Positions 51,066 to 63,957 of a DNA stretch of 64,000 nucleotides are shown in pieces. A model generated the notes under the pieces. It was not told the origin of the DNA and did no database searches. It worked only from the letters and a program-made list of their open reading frames with translations. Every line of letters starts with the position of its first letter. Within the stretch, counting starts at the first letter, position 1. This stretch comes from Hevea brasiliensis (lineage: Eukaryota > Streptophyta > Magnoliopsida > Malpighiales > Euphorbiaceae): assembly GCF_030052815.1 (NCBI RefSeq), contig NC_079496.1, positions 9,935,100 through 9,999,099 of the forward strand. The letters are read 5' to 3'. The translations under genes were made by a program, and so were the position numbers.

Positions 51066-53588
51066 TTAATTTTTGCAATGCTTCTTTGTTTTTCATCTCT
51101 CCCATGTTTTTATGTTTGAAAATCTATTGTTTGTAAATTATTGGATGTAAATGTTGGATAGCATGCAGAGAGAATCTCCCATGTCATTTTTAGACTGCAT
51201 CTTGTTGTAGGCATTTTTTTAAGATTTAATTTTTCCTTTTTCCCTTCTATATTCTAGGTTGAGGAGGAGGTGAGTTGGTCGCTATTTCTGTATTTTGGTT
51301 TTGTGTAGGTTTTGTAATCTTCGGCATGAATACAGAAAATTTTCAGTCATATGTTGTTGAAACTATTGGTGAGCATGCTTAGCCTTGCTTTTTGCTTATG
51401 GTAATGTTACAAACGGAAACACAACAAGAGCACCATGTCATAATTAGTTGGGTGAAGAGGAATGCGAACGCCACATGATGAACAAAATCAATTGTGAAAG
51501 TCACTTTTAATTTTTGAGAAAAATATATGTAATAAAAAAAAAAGCTTTCTTTTTTTTTTTTTAGTACTCCTTTGGGTCGGTTGATTGTTTTTGTATTAAT
51601 GAAGAAAGAACGAAGTAACATTAATTATTATATATAAAAAAAAGTATATGCAGAAAGCTGTAAGATGGTTTTCGATGCGTGACGTTGATAAAAAAACCGC
51701 TTTGGATGCGCGGCCCTGACAGAGAAACCGCGTAAACAGGAGGGGGCACAATCACGATAACATCAAACAATGGCGACGTCGGCTTGAAATATCGCTAAAT
51801 TTAGAGACGAGGACCAGACCAGTCAATAGTTTGATTATCGTATGGAGCATAGACTACAAATTGATCGTTGAGATACGAATACACTTCAATATCCAGATAA
51901 AGGGTGGATTGCAGAAGTACTCTCTACTCGCATGATCATCCGATTAAATAACCGACTGGCCAGCCGGTTGGTAACAGAATGAAGAATTGTGGGGGACTGA
52001 ACTACTCTTTTCTAACCCCTTCGTCTGCGCAGTCATAGGTACACAAAGCTGCAATAATACCCCTCAAATTCCAACAAAAAAGCACGTAAACCTTGGAAAT
52101 GGTGCAGTGAATATGCTGAAGTTGCAGATGAAAAGAATCTGCCAGTGACAAGCGCATAAATTTGTGAATACGCTAAACCTCCAGAACTGTATGTCTTTCA
52201 GCTAAGCTGATTCACATCGCGTGCACTATATATTGATATTCCTCAATTGCTTCCAGCAATTCTCATTCATCAGCAGCTTGAACACACCAATGGAAAATGA
52301 ACATACTTAGGTTATGCCAAGCCTCAAAAGCATAGTTGTCTTTTACAGCATATAATTAATTGTACAATATTTTTCTGTAGATCCATAAGGATGCTATTCA
52401 CTCATATCAGATATCTTCCAATGACAGAAGTACAATGGCAATCAGAGAGTAGCAAATTTAATACAGGCAGAAAAATCATCTGGTCTGATTTGTAGACAGT
52501 ACTTTGGTAAAAAATGTACCCTCTGTGTCTATGATGAATTAGCGCATACCCAAACTAGAGAATAGCATGAACCTGCAGCATCCAATACAATATTCGTGTA
52601 TCAGCAAGCTAATTTTAATAAGAATGAAACTAAATTTCTCAACATCCTCAGATCATGGAGCAGAAGATGCTAGGACATTTGCGGGTAATCTCCAGGACCT
52701 TTACCTATAATCCTAGAACTGGAAAGTGCAAAAGGCAGAACTTAAGAAAGTTGGCTTTATGAGCAGTCCATTTTGGAATGAACATAGTAGAAAGGTTTAA
52801 AACTTTAAAAAAGATCAGTAAATTTGAAGATGCAAGAGTGAAAAATAATTGATGTTAAAAAAAAAAAGAATAACAGAAAAGCCTTTCATTCTTGAGAATT
52901 TCCTGTCATTCCTTTCCAAGCTTGTTACCTACAAGGGCATGCTTGGTATGTCTTGGAAACGGATGCCCATATCCCAAGAATCCTATATCAAGTTTTCCTT
53001 TTAAAAAACAACTAAATAAAATTAAATGATAATCTTAATACAGTTAAAAGTAGATGCTATTTCAACATAAATTCTAAATAAGTACCATAAAAATTTGGAT
53101 TCCTGTGAATTGCATTATCAACATTCAGTCTTCTTTCTAATAATATTATGCTCCATGAGAAATTATCTTGAAGTCTACCAAATGCAAAAAAATATCAGCT
53201 CCTAAATTCAAACTGCTCCTCCTTCAAAAATTCAGAGCATCACTTATGATGCATCCAAATTTCTGGATAATTTAGCCTTCTCCATGGCATTCTGACAATT
53301 CTAGTGCAGCAAGTTTTTCAACTCCCACCCTTAGCTTTCTCATCTGAACCCCTTATCATCTTTAATGCCACCCATAATGCCAAATATGAAGCTACAATGC
53401 ACTCTAAAGAAGCATCGTAAACACTTTCAAGTTATGTCTCAGACACTTCAACATGAAATATTACACAATTATGAGATATGAAGACTACCTGAGATGCTGA
53501 ATATAGTTGCAAAGACCCCTTCCTCCAATTTGGCAGTCTTTCATTACCAAGGAGACAACAACAAACTAACTACTCAAAACTCACATAT
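51066..53588. other. intergenic region between TBC and O-fucosyltransferase genes
   Basis: The two genes converge here, so both 3' UTRs should lie inside. A stretch around 51660-52060 has more G and C than the rest, but no coding frame. I see no RNA gene or repeat. Confidence 0.45.
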
Positions 53589-56500
53589 TTATCTTTCAGA
53601 TACTGTCAAATTTGTTTGGTTCAAGGATTCTGATTCACTGTTCACCTCGCTCTCTAACTGGCCATCTAAAATTTGCAAAACATTCTCTGGTGGGCATTTA
53701 TCAGCAGGATTCTGTTTATCTGTTTGGCAGAAACATTCAGGCCAAGAATTTGTATAAAATGATTCAGGTGAAATTCGCTTGTGAGGACCTCCAAAGTTTG
53801 TTTTGAGCATGACACGCCTAACAGCTTCTTCAAAACCAGCTGTACGACCATTCTCTCGATCAATGAAAACAGGGGCAAGACCTTTCCTGTCAGGTCTAAT
53901 AGTAGTCCGGAAGCCATAATAAAGGCGGTGACCTAGGAGATTGTTGGCAAAATTGCTTGGTCCATCATATGTAGGCATAAAAATGTCAGCAAGGAGACAG
54001 ACCATATAATCCACAGCAGATCCTAACAATCCACGAGTGTTCGTGGCTAGCTCCTCTGTTGCGTCTACGGAACTGTGATTCTCAAGTCGAGGGAACAGGG
54101 CTTTAAAAGGTTTCATAAATCTTTCTCCACCAAACAGTTCACCAGCTGCTAGATATATCCGGGAGGAATTGTCAAACCCCATTGCACGTAAGATAAGACC
54201 AACCTGCAATAAGAAGCAATTTCATACTCAGGTAAGCTTTAACTCCTCCAAAATAATCATCACGAGAGGAGAGATAAATTATCATAAAATGCTAGTCAAA
54301 TGTCAACTGAGAGTACATAATATTTGTAATCTTGATGAACTCACAGGTGGAGTTGGTAAAAAGAACACACAAAAGGAGAGGGTTTTAAAAAAAAAAAAAG
54401 AAGAAGAAGAAGAAGAAGAAGAAGAACATCCATGCAGAAAGATATTACCTCTTCCGGAGTCAAGGGGCATTTTCCAATTGCCCTCCTTTCACTATAAACA
54501 AGTCTTTTCTCAGCAAAGTTTTCCTTGCGATACTTCTTCAATATTTTTTGCTCTGCAGGTTTAAATATGTCAAAACACCTGCAAAACATTCAAGCCCAAT
54601 CTATCAGAATGGTATTATTTTTCCACAATATTTGAAAAAAATCTTCTTATTAGTTATAAGAATTCCAAAACCATAATAGGCCGTTAATGAATAATCCTTG
54701 AAGTGAGACAGTAAAATGTTCTTTGAGTAGAACAAAAAATTTTAATGAACCATGTGCATAAATTAAAATGATTCTCCAAAAGTAAGAGCGTAAGACTATC
54801 ATAAGCCCTAACATAAAACAAAGTTCTTTCAACCTCTGCATAAACCAAATGACATGAACTTGATAATTCCTTAAATGCAAGAACACCAGAAAGAATGCTA
54901 AGGCAGCTCAAAAATGAAGAAAATAAAAGAAAAAGGAAACAGTAATCTAATCACAAAGAAGCAGACCATTAACCCTAGCACCCAATACTTATGAACTCAA
55001 AACACCCAAGATATGTGAAATAATCATAACTAGTATAGAGGAATACAAAAGTTCCCTTTTATTTGGCTTAATAACTTCGAAATTATGGTCAAACATCTGT
55101 ATGATGTTGATCCAATGCATAAAGATACGAATTGCAAAAAGAATCCATTGAAGAAGAGACTACAGAAATATTAGGATAATACATTCTATTACCAGAATAT
55201 CTCACATCTACACCCTCAAAAAACTCATCCTTAGTTGAGTCACCTCTGGCGTGGAGGTGCAGGCATTCACATCAATTTCCCAACCTCAATCCCCCACCCC
55301 TTCATTGAAAAAAAAAAAAGGAAAAAAAAAAAAAAAAACCCTTTAAGCTTCAATGCATTCTGGAGACAGTTTGCTTGAGGCAAACCTCAAAAAGCCAGGT
55401 TAAATTATCGGATAATGGGACAGAGTTTAGATAAACTTTACATACTAATGCACATAAATTCTCAACAAATACTGAAGATTGATTGAGATTGTACCCAGCA
55501 AATGCCAGCATGTCCATCTCAAAACGAAGGTGTATCGCCATGAAGTGACCTTTTGCACGTAATTTATCAACTATTGACTCACTTAGCTTCATAATATGTG
55601 GCTTGAATCTTAGGGCATGGTAGTTAACCCTGCACCTCAGTCGCTGGTACTCAGGGTTGTCGATTTCTTCAGCTAAACGATGTGAAAAAGGAGTCAAATA
55701 AATAGCTCCATGTTGCTTCATCTTCTCCAAAGCAACAGTTGTATACCAATCAATAGGAGCATCTCTAGGGGGCCGCAGCTGAGGCAGGAGGGAAATTTTT
55801 TAAAAAAATGGAGAAGGAAATTAGTATTTCAAGAATTACTCAACAAGATTAAAATATTTGATATGCTTGATTTCACAGATAAGATGAAATGATTTATAAA
55901 TTCTATACCTGAAAAGCCTTTATCTTCTTGGTTTTCCCATTTTTATGAATTTCTGGTATCCTTTCCACAATACGTACATCAAATCTCAGTGACTGGATAA
56001 AATACTCAACATCATAAATGCCATGGAAGCCACTGCATGCAAAAGAAAATATGCTTCAATTCCATTATGCTATAGAATGTTATGTCAAAATCATAAACCG
56101 GGTTCAATGACAAACAAAATATTTGATAAAGCAAATTCAAAGATGGATCTACTCAAATCTTGCCAAAGGGATGCGAATGCAAAATGGCATTGTACTGAAA
56201 GCTGTGTCATATTCGGAGCATTGAGAAGCTACAGTGGCAAACTGCTTTGAATTGTACAAGGAATTAAGGATTATCAGTAAAAACTTTACAAGTTCTAAGA
56301 GACCACACAGAAAAAACCTCAAACATCAATGACATTGAATGGGAAAAAAAGTTTCACAAGAAGAATATCAGGTTGGTTACAAATCCAGGTTCCAAGAAGA
56401 TACACGACCCCCAGACTACAATACAATTTAACAATCACCACTAGATGATCATGGTGCTGGAAATAATTTTTGCTAGAATTTGTTTTCATATGAGGCAGGT

Positions 56501-58646
56501 TCTACGTTAACACTTTCATGTTTCCAAGCTTACCAATAAACATAATATGTTTAGGGTCATGCTCAGGCTTTTTAAGAATCTCATGTTGTAGAGATCTAAA
56601 TGTAGCATTACTGTTAAAACATACAGCATAAAAAGCTTACCAAAACGAAGAATGTGAATGTTAATTTTCCGTCACACAAATATCATGAGAAGTTACAATC
56701 ACTAAAAACTATAAACAATCATCTTTTCACTATTTTCGAAATATGTAATATCATGGTTCATGATCTCAAGTCATATTCAAATTATTACAAGGCTGAAAGA
56801 AAATGAAAAAAAACAAAGATACCATCCTTCAAATGCTACCTTATCTAGTTCTGCCATCACACAGAAGAAGCATCTTAAGTATTCAGTATAGTGGCATAGA
56901 ATTTGCAAAAGAACAACTGTCCAAGTTCACTGTTATCTACCAGGTCTTATAAAAAATTTCTTCAATTAATGATCTCATTTAACATATTCAGCAGTAAAAG
57001 AAGTGATAAATTACTTATATTAACAGATAAATACCCCAGAAATCGAACTAGAAACAGTTACCTTTCATCATGCCAGAAGGAGTTAGCATCCAACTCAGGC
57101 AGCACAAGGGTAGCATTCATGATTCTAGCAGCAAGAACCGCATTACAAATCTGTAATATCCAAGGTAGTATATGCCAATTAATTTCAAGTAAACGCATTG
57201 AACAGGCATCACCATCCTAATACAGATCTTGAACACATTGAGCTCATCTTAAAATCTAGCATGGTTATAATAACACAGCAAGACTCATTTATCAGAATGA
57301 ATGAATTTATTTGGCATCTAATTATCCCTGACAAACAATCTCACACAGTGGTACAGCTGAACAGCCACACAGGTAAGTGTTTTCCATGATTGCACCCAAT
57401 AGAATTTTGCAATAGAAAGCTGTAAGAGGAGCATGTAGGGAAATATAGCACTGATTTATTGAGGTTTCTAAGAATGGATTACAAACCGCACTTCGTTGCT
57501 GATTCAAACCACCATTACAACGAACACGCAGATAACCATTGCTCTCTTTTGGAGGAGCTGCCAAACAAAAAGAAAAATAAATAAATTATGCAATCACAAG
57601 TTTGCTAAGTGCTATAGCTCTTCAGTTTAGTTATCATAAAGTCTATCTTCACTCTTCAGAGAGCAGAGATTACATACGTGGCCAGTCAGATCTTGGAGCA
57701 GATGATGGCCTCCAGCCACCTGAATTAGCACTTTCCCAAAGTTCTTCAACATTGATCTGCTTAAACAAGGGGAGGGGAAGGGAAGAGAGAGAGGAACATT
57801 CAGATTCCACAAGTATGTATGCTGGTAAACAATCACACTATAAGAGAAGGGAATGAAAGGCCACTTCAACTGAACATGCACGGGAGAGGAAAGTATACAT
57901 GCATAAAGGGTAAAGAATAACATTAACAAATTAACTTGTCTAAAATGGAGGAATATTACTTAAGTAACAATTCACGCACTACATTCACTTAGCTCCCTAA
58001 GATGGAAAAGCAAACGGGCGAAATCTAGGGCCCTAGATACTATATTTTTGCCTAAACATTTCCCTATTTCTTTTTCTTTATAATCAGCCTACAAAAAACC
58101 ACAACTCGAAAGCAATCAAAACCAAATCCCTTCAGAAATTGATCTGACATGAGATGAAGAAACCTAGAACAGCAGCAGTTAACAGTGAATTTTCCATAAC
58201 CAACACACACCACATCAGATTCTCCATAAATTGTAAGGACATTTTATCAGAAACAAATCAAAACACAATCCAAAAGCAAATCTCAAATAATTTCCGACAT
58301 CCAGCTCCAACTAACCTCAGACGGACCACTCGATCCGCTACTTCCAGTAATCGTAGTCGAAAACAGCAAGGAGAGCGTGCAGATCAAGAGAACAACTACA
58401 GCAATTGATAGTTTAGCCAGCATTCCCTTCACTCCTCCCACTCCTTGCTTCCCATGCTGCCTGTGGTGCCCTAGCCTTTCAGCAGATGCACAACCAAACA
58501 ATCTCGTCAAAACAACCAAAAGAAAGTAACCAGAAAAGCCAAAAAAGAAAAAAAAAAAAAAAGAAAAAAAAAAAGAAAGCGTTTAACCTCTGTTTGTTTC
58601 CAGTGTAAAGAGAGATTTTCCGAGAGAAAGAATCGTACCTTCTCAT
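53589..58646 (-). CDS. plant O-fucosyltransferase family protein (GDP-fucose protein O-fucosyltransferase fold)
   Basis: Nine coding segments join to 519 aa: 58646-58639, 58475-58316, 57756-57678, 57557-57487, 57150-57062, 56032-55909, 55778-55495, 54578-54449 and 54203-53589. The first coding segment is only 8 nt (ATGAGAAG), spliced to a GCTAGGG acceptor to give MRRLGHHRQHGKQ. Residues about 24-43 form one hydrophobic segment (IAVVVLLICTLSLLF), which fits a type II Golgi membrane protein with a luminal catalytic domain. GGLNQQRSAICNAV (about 99-112) is the N-terminal nucleotide-sugar-binding signature of the family. AIHLRFEMDMLAF (about 258-270, Arg262) is the second conserved motif. The C-terminus has NTRGLLGSAVDYMVC and a Ser/Glu-rich tail. 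The acceptor protein or polysaccharide cannot be assigned. Arabidopsis At1g04910 is a likely counterpart from memory. Confidence 0.92.
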
Positions 58647-58760
58647 TGTTTAGAGCTAAGTAGATATGGAGATCTGTAATGCTTTATCGGGTGAAGATTT
58701 TCTGTGTTTATTTTGTTATCAGTGAATAATCACAGTGCCAGAATGTCACAATAATGAGAT

Positions 58761-59137
58761 TTACCATTTGTTTGCATCCTTAGCTTGGCAGGGAAAATAA
58801 TGAGAAATTAACGAGAGGAAATAAAGAAAAAAGAGGAAAGAAAATAAATTTATTTTATTTTATATTATTTGTATAAGTTATTAAAATATAAAAGGAATAT
58901 AATTTTTTTATAAAAATATAATTTTATATTTTTTTATATTGTAAAAAATTATTTAAATATTTTAATTATTATTATTTTTTATTTTTTATTAATTTAAAAA
59001 AATATATTTTAAATTAAAAATTTTTTTTTGTCTTCTTTTCTCTTCAATTTTTCCTTTATTTATTATCCAAATAAAAAAAATTTAAAGAAATTAAATTTCT
59101 CTACTTTCCTCTCTCTCTCTATCCAATCAAAGGGTTA
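58761..59137. mobile_element. Tourist-like MITE (371 bp) upstream of the O-fucosyltransferase gene
   Basis: The left end CCATTTGTTTGCAT (58764 on) and the inverse of the right end CCCTTTGATTGGAT (ending at 59134) match at 10-11 of 14 positions. TTA flanks both sides (58761-58763 and 59135-59137), a TWA-type target duplication. The inside resembles the element at 24557-24912: an AGAGGAAAGAAAATAAAT stretch at the left and a pyrimidine-rich right half. It lies about 120 bp upstream of the start codon-bearing exon. Confidence 0.55.
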
Positions 59138-60360
59138 ATTATTTGGTTTTAGTAGCCTCATTCAGACTCATGAGTGCAGGAGTGAATAGTGATGCTCGGC
59201 GGTGGGTTGTTTTTATATTAGTTTTTGGGCCTCGGGTCAAACCGGAACCGTCATGGTCCATGGATATTATCCATCATTTTCTAATAATATTTTTTAACTA
59301 AATATATATATATATATATATATAAATTATGAGATATTAGGTTTAACTTATAAATCTATAAAATTTATTTATAAGTAGAAAGTTATAAGTAAATTAATAT
59401 TTAATTTAATTTATAAATTAAAAAATGACTATTTAAGATAGATAAGAAGTTATAAATAAATTTTATTTATTTATTTTAAAATTATTTTTTAATCAAGTAA
59501 AAATTATATTATTCTCATTTTAATAACTATAACACTTAGTTGTGTATTTTTTTTTTATAATTTTAATAAATTAAATTACTTTTAAGTATTTTTAAACAAA
59601 ATACTTAAATTATTTAAAAATTATTTTAAAGTAATTTTATAATTATTTATTTATTTATTTTTAATTTAATTTATAAATTTAAAAATATAATTTAAGTCAA
59701 AAATTTTAAATAAGTAGCCAAACTAAACACTCTGTATATCCCGTTACTAATAATCTCTCTATGCAAAGAGCTATTATTATTTAAAAAATAATTAGTTCAT
59801 ATAGAGAACATATTTCTTACCAGACAAAAATTACGAGCAACTGACAGCAAAATAAAAAAGAAGAGGAAAAAAAATTTACCACTTCAATTGACAACGCAGT
59901 CCATTCTTATCTTTTGCTAACCATGACATAACAACTATATTGAATTATTGACTATGGATGATTAATCACTATTATCAACTGTTAAGACAAGTGATTACCA
60001 CAGATCATCCCATCTTATAATCACTGGTCAACAACCACCTGTACCCATCATGGTTAGAGATTTTCAAACGCTGAAATTTATTAAACATTTAGCAAGTATA
60101 ATGATTGGTACCGCGTGCCCTATTGACTCACACCTTAATTTGTATTTTGTTGGCTTTCCTTAATCCGTAAGCTTTGCTAGTTTGCCTGGTTTCCAAACCA
60201 ACATCTTCAAAACTAATGGAGACTCGGAGCAGCCTTGTTTGGGGGATAATCACCGGCTTTGATCATTGCGTGATGCCGGGGAAGAGCAACAAATCCTTCG
60301 TTTAGGCCTGACAGGTGTGCATAATCATAAACTGGTTTAAGCTTGCAGTTAATAATTGGT
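59138..60360. other. intergenic DNA between divergent genes
   Basis: A TA run lies near 59304-59324 and an AT-rich tract extends to about 59700. No gene is certain. Upstream exons of the proline-rich gene could lie in 60000-60360, but I could not fix them. Confidence 0.4.
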
Positions 60361-62621
60361 ATGGAGGACCTACATAAGTTGTGCCTTGAAGCTTTGCCAA
60401 ACATCCCTATTTCAAATATGAAAGGAACTGCCGTCGATAAGGTTTACCTCTCAGTTGACAAAAGTTGTGCTTATATTGTTCATTATTAGTTAATATAATT
60501 GGTAATATGCTAATGAGTTATGACCATATACTGTTTTTCAGAAAGTTGCATATTTCTTCAATGCATTAAAATCTACCAGAGACTCGTGGACTATGAGTCA
60601 CAAGTGTTTGGCCAAATATGGTTGTGATAAATTTAGTAAAATGGGCAGCACAAATGTAGAGCAACTCGGTATGCAATTTCCTTCTCTTAGCTCTTATTAA
60701 TCTAATGTGTTCCTTGTTCTTGATTGAAGCTCACTGTATTTTATTTTTCTTTGTTGAAGTTGATATGGTAGTGTTTGCAACACTTGACTCTGTGATTAAG
60801 GCAGCAGCAGAACTGTTTGATAGGCTAGAAGATGAAGGGTTGAATGAAGACTACAGCCAACAAGCCAGCAAATCAACAGAGTCCTATACCAGCAACAAAT
60901 CTATTTCTCTTGCTGTCAAAAATGATGCTCGTACTGGAGTAACTCCAAATATTTCCAAGTCTCCACCTGGTCATCCGTCTCCTGGAGTTCAGTTTTGTCA
61001 GAACTCTAGCAACTTGAAACAAAAGAATGAAACAGTCGAGAAACTGAAGCCACAGAGCAAAGAAGAAGTGAGAGCAGCAAACACTGGCATAATTGAATGT
61101 CACTTGCAGACAAGCAAAAACACGAAGGTTCCATTCCCCAATGTGAATGAGAATGATCATGAGAAACAACAAGATACAACCGGTGAAACTGACATCCCAA
61201 AAAGTGCTCCTCCACTGCCAGCCTCGCTTTCCAAAGAATTATTGCAATCACCACCACCACCACCTGTCATGCCTACAAAAGGATCAATGCCAACTGCAAT
61301 GCCACTCAAAAAGGGTCCTGGCCCCCCTCCACCTCCACCTTTTGCTGGTAAATCCCTGCTTCAAAGGAAACCGATTACTAAATTGAAGAGATCCACCCAG
61401 ATGCCCAACCTGTTTCAAAAACTCAAGAACAAGATGGAAGGATCTAACCTGACTATTAAATCATCTAATGTGAGAAAGACACAACTTGGAGGTTCTAGCG
61501 GTGGAAGGGAAGGACTGTCTGCCACAATAGCAGAAATGACAAAAAGGTTGCTTCTATCAATATCATTTACTGTAGGAAAACATTCTATATAGAAGCAATA
61601 AAACTTGAAAAAAATTAGCAGATAATAATGATTTTCTAATTTTCCCTTTCCGGTAGCTTAGATCAACATACTTTCTACAAATTCAAGAAGATATTCAGAA
61701 GCATGCAAAATCGATCCTTGAGTTAAAGGTAGCCATCAATTCTTTTCAAACAAATGACATGGTAAAGCTACTGAAGTTTCGAAACAGCTTTGAATCCATC
61801 CTTGGGGTCTTAACTGATGAATCTCAGGTCAGTGGAGTGCGGCTTCTTCAATTTGCTCCATCACTAACCATGGTTGTTAACATTAATAATTTCATTTCTT
61901 AGTCAAGAAGATCAATCATCAAGTCTCTAAGTTGCAGGTGCTAGCAAAGTTTGAAGGTTTTCCCACAAAGAAGTTGGAAACATTAAGGACAGCAGCTGCA
62001 CTGTACTCAAAATTAGAAACTATAGTCACTACCTTGAAGAATTGGGAGATAGTGCCTCCCTTGGTAAAGCTTTTGGATAAGGTTGAGCACTATTTCAGAA
62101 AGGTAAATGTAGATCTAAATTTAAATGAGCACATCTCTTCACAATACTATCTTCATAACTGCTTATTTGTCTCAATCATCAAGGTCAAAGTAGAGCTGGA
62201 TGCATTTGAACGAAATAAGGACGAGGAGTCCAAAAAATTTAAGAGCTATGATATTGATTTTGACTTCCTTATGGTTACAAGAGTAAAAGAATCAATGATA
62301 GATCTTTCCTCTGGATGTATGGAACTAGCACTGAAGGTAAGTTCAATAAAAATTTTATATTACACGTAGTTGAAGCACCTACATGTCATTCAATGAAGTA
62401 AGTGTTGGCTTCTCTTCTAGGAAAGGAGAGAAGCAAAAACAGAAGGGAATGGAGAAATTGGCATAACAGATGGGAAAATGAAACAAAGCGTTAGATTGCT
62501 TTGGAGAGTTTTTCAGTTGGCATTTCAGGTCTATATCTTTGCTGGTGGACAAGATGATCACTCTAATAAGTTGGCCAAGGAATTGGCTGATGAAATCTTA
62601 GTTGATTTACAATACCAATAG
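60361..62621 (+). CDS. proline-rich protein of the At4g04980-like family, 5' end uncertain
   Basis: Seven exons join in frame to 559 aa from the ATG at 60361: 60361-60441, 60542-60668, 60760-61546, 61662-61827, 61938-62102, 62184-62336 and 62421-62621. All introns are GT..AG. Residues 1-100 hold EALPNIPISNMKGTAVDK and an AELFDRLEDE helix. A low-complexity middle has two polyproline runs (about 217-263). After that comes a basic stretch KRSTQMPNLFQKLKNKMEG, then a helical C-terminal half (RSTYFLQIQEDIQKHAKSIL through ELADEILVDLQYQ). This combination is that of uncharacterised plant hydroxyproline-rich or IPGA1-like proteins related to At4g04980. No enzyme motif is present, and a cytoskeletal role is only inferred from family resemblance. 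Family members may have further N-terminal exons, so the true start may lie upstream. Confidence 0.78.
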
Positions 62622-63777
62622 CTATACTCATTGATTGGAAAATATAGACAGAATATCAAGAAAACTACCAAAAGTTGAATGCATTCTTTGAAAGACACTT
62701 GCAACCTTAGTCCACTGAATTTGGATATGTGCCACCAGACAGGAAATTCTAATTGATATGGATGTGACTAAATTTTGCTAATGATCACACAACTTATTAT
62801 ATTATTTCAGCATGTCAACTAAAATTCAATTTGTAAAGTAAAACTCACTAAACTTTGATTTTTCTAAAAAAATCACTAAAGCTAGATTCCGACTCAGAAA
62901 TCTGATGTGGAAACCAGCCATATATGCCAAATGGCTCCAATAGAGAGAGAACGGACACAGAAGCAACTTTGATTTTGAATGTTACAATGACACAGAAGCA
63001 GCTTTAATTTTGAATTTTCACATAGTTTCATCTTTTATTTGAAGAGTTCTGTGAGTTCCTTACTAAAATTTAGTTCAGTAACCTAATTGAAATAATATTT
63101 AAATTCAACAATTCTGGCATTAGAAAATGAAATTTAGTTGCCACACTAAAACTAAGTGATAAGTTGAGTGACCATAAATGAAATTTAGTCAATCATGCTG
63201 ACTTGGCAGCTATAATAGCTCAAATCATGGATTCACAAAAGCTAAAGTGGACCTTCATTACACAGTTTATAATCCACATGCTATTGTCTTTTGAACTTAC
63301 TGATTGAAAACTTGGAAAATTCTTCTCTTAAAAGTTGAGTAAGTTTATGAAATTCACAAATTTTACAAATTATATTGATCACACACTCGAATAATGCTAT
63401 GGATTCCATATGTAAAATCTGTACACTCTGTAAGAGACTAAAAAGAAACCTGCAGAAGTCTATGAAGCACGGAAATTTGAGCATTAATGTTGATAAAACT
63501 CACAGCAGTATCATTGCAAATGTTTAAGGGTACCCAGCAACTGCCACTTCAAAAGCACTTTTCTCAACTTCCTTGACAAAGAAATACCAGCAAGGCACAT
63601 ATCAAATAAACAAAAGCAAGCTAATGTCAAATCACATCATACACAATCTAACTAAGAGATAAAAGGAGCAACTTGGAGCTGATTCTTTCTGACTGCCATT
63701 GTCTTCAATAATATAGACACTAAAATTCATCAACAGATTGGCTTATATTTTTCTATTTATTTTATTTCATTTCTTAC
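62622..63777. other. 3' UTR of the proline-rich gene and intergenic DNA
   Basis: No further gene is seen. A repeated ACACAGAAGCAGCTTT-like motif occurs near 62955-63005. Part of this stretch may be an intron of the gene whose exon follows on the minus strand. Confidence 0.4.
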
Positions 63778-63957
63778 CATTTTCATGACTTCCTTCCACT
63801 TGACTTGCTCCCCTGTCCTGAATGTTAACATACATCGTGTGGGTAACATAGCCACCTTGATAAGTGCAAAGAAAGGTGCCGATGGACCATTTACTACTAT
63901 ACTCATCAATGTCAAGGTGTTTTTTAGAGCAAAGCCTCCATAACTTGCAAATTTTAT
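63778..63957 (-). CDS. single exon of an unidentified gene (partial)
   Basis: Read on the minus strand, 63957-63778 is open for 180 nt. It is bounded by a good acceptor (TTTTTGTAG) at 63958 and a donor (AATG|GTAAG) at 63778-63777. The most protein-like frame includes ICKLWRLCSKKHLDIDEYSS, then WSIGTFLCTYQGGYVTHTMY and VNIQDRGASQVEGSHENG. A second frame is also open, so coding status rests mainly on the splice sites. I do not recognise the family. Neighbouring exons would lie beyond 64000 and perhaps below 63777. Confidence 0.4.

Noticed and set aside
53494..53806. Plus-strand frames over the last O-fucosyltransferase exon
   Set aside because: Antisense shadows of a well-supported exon.
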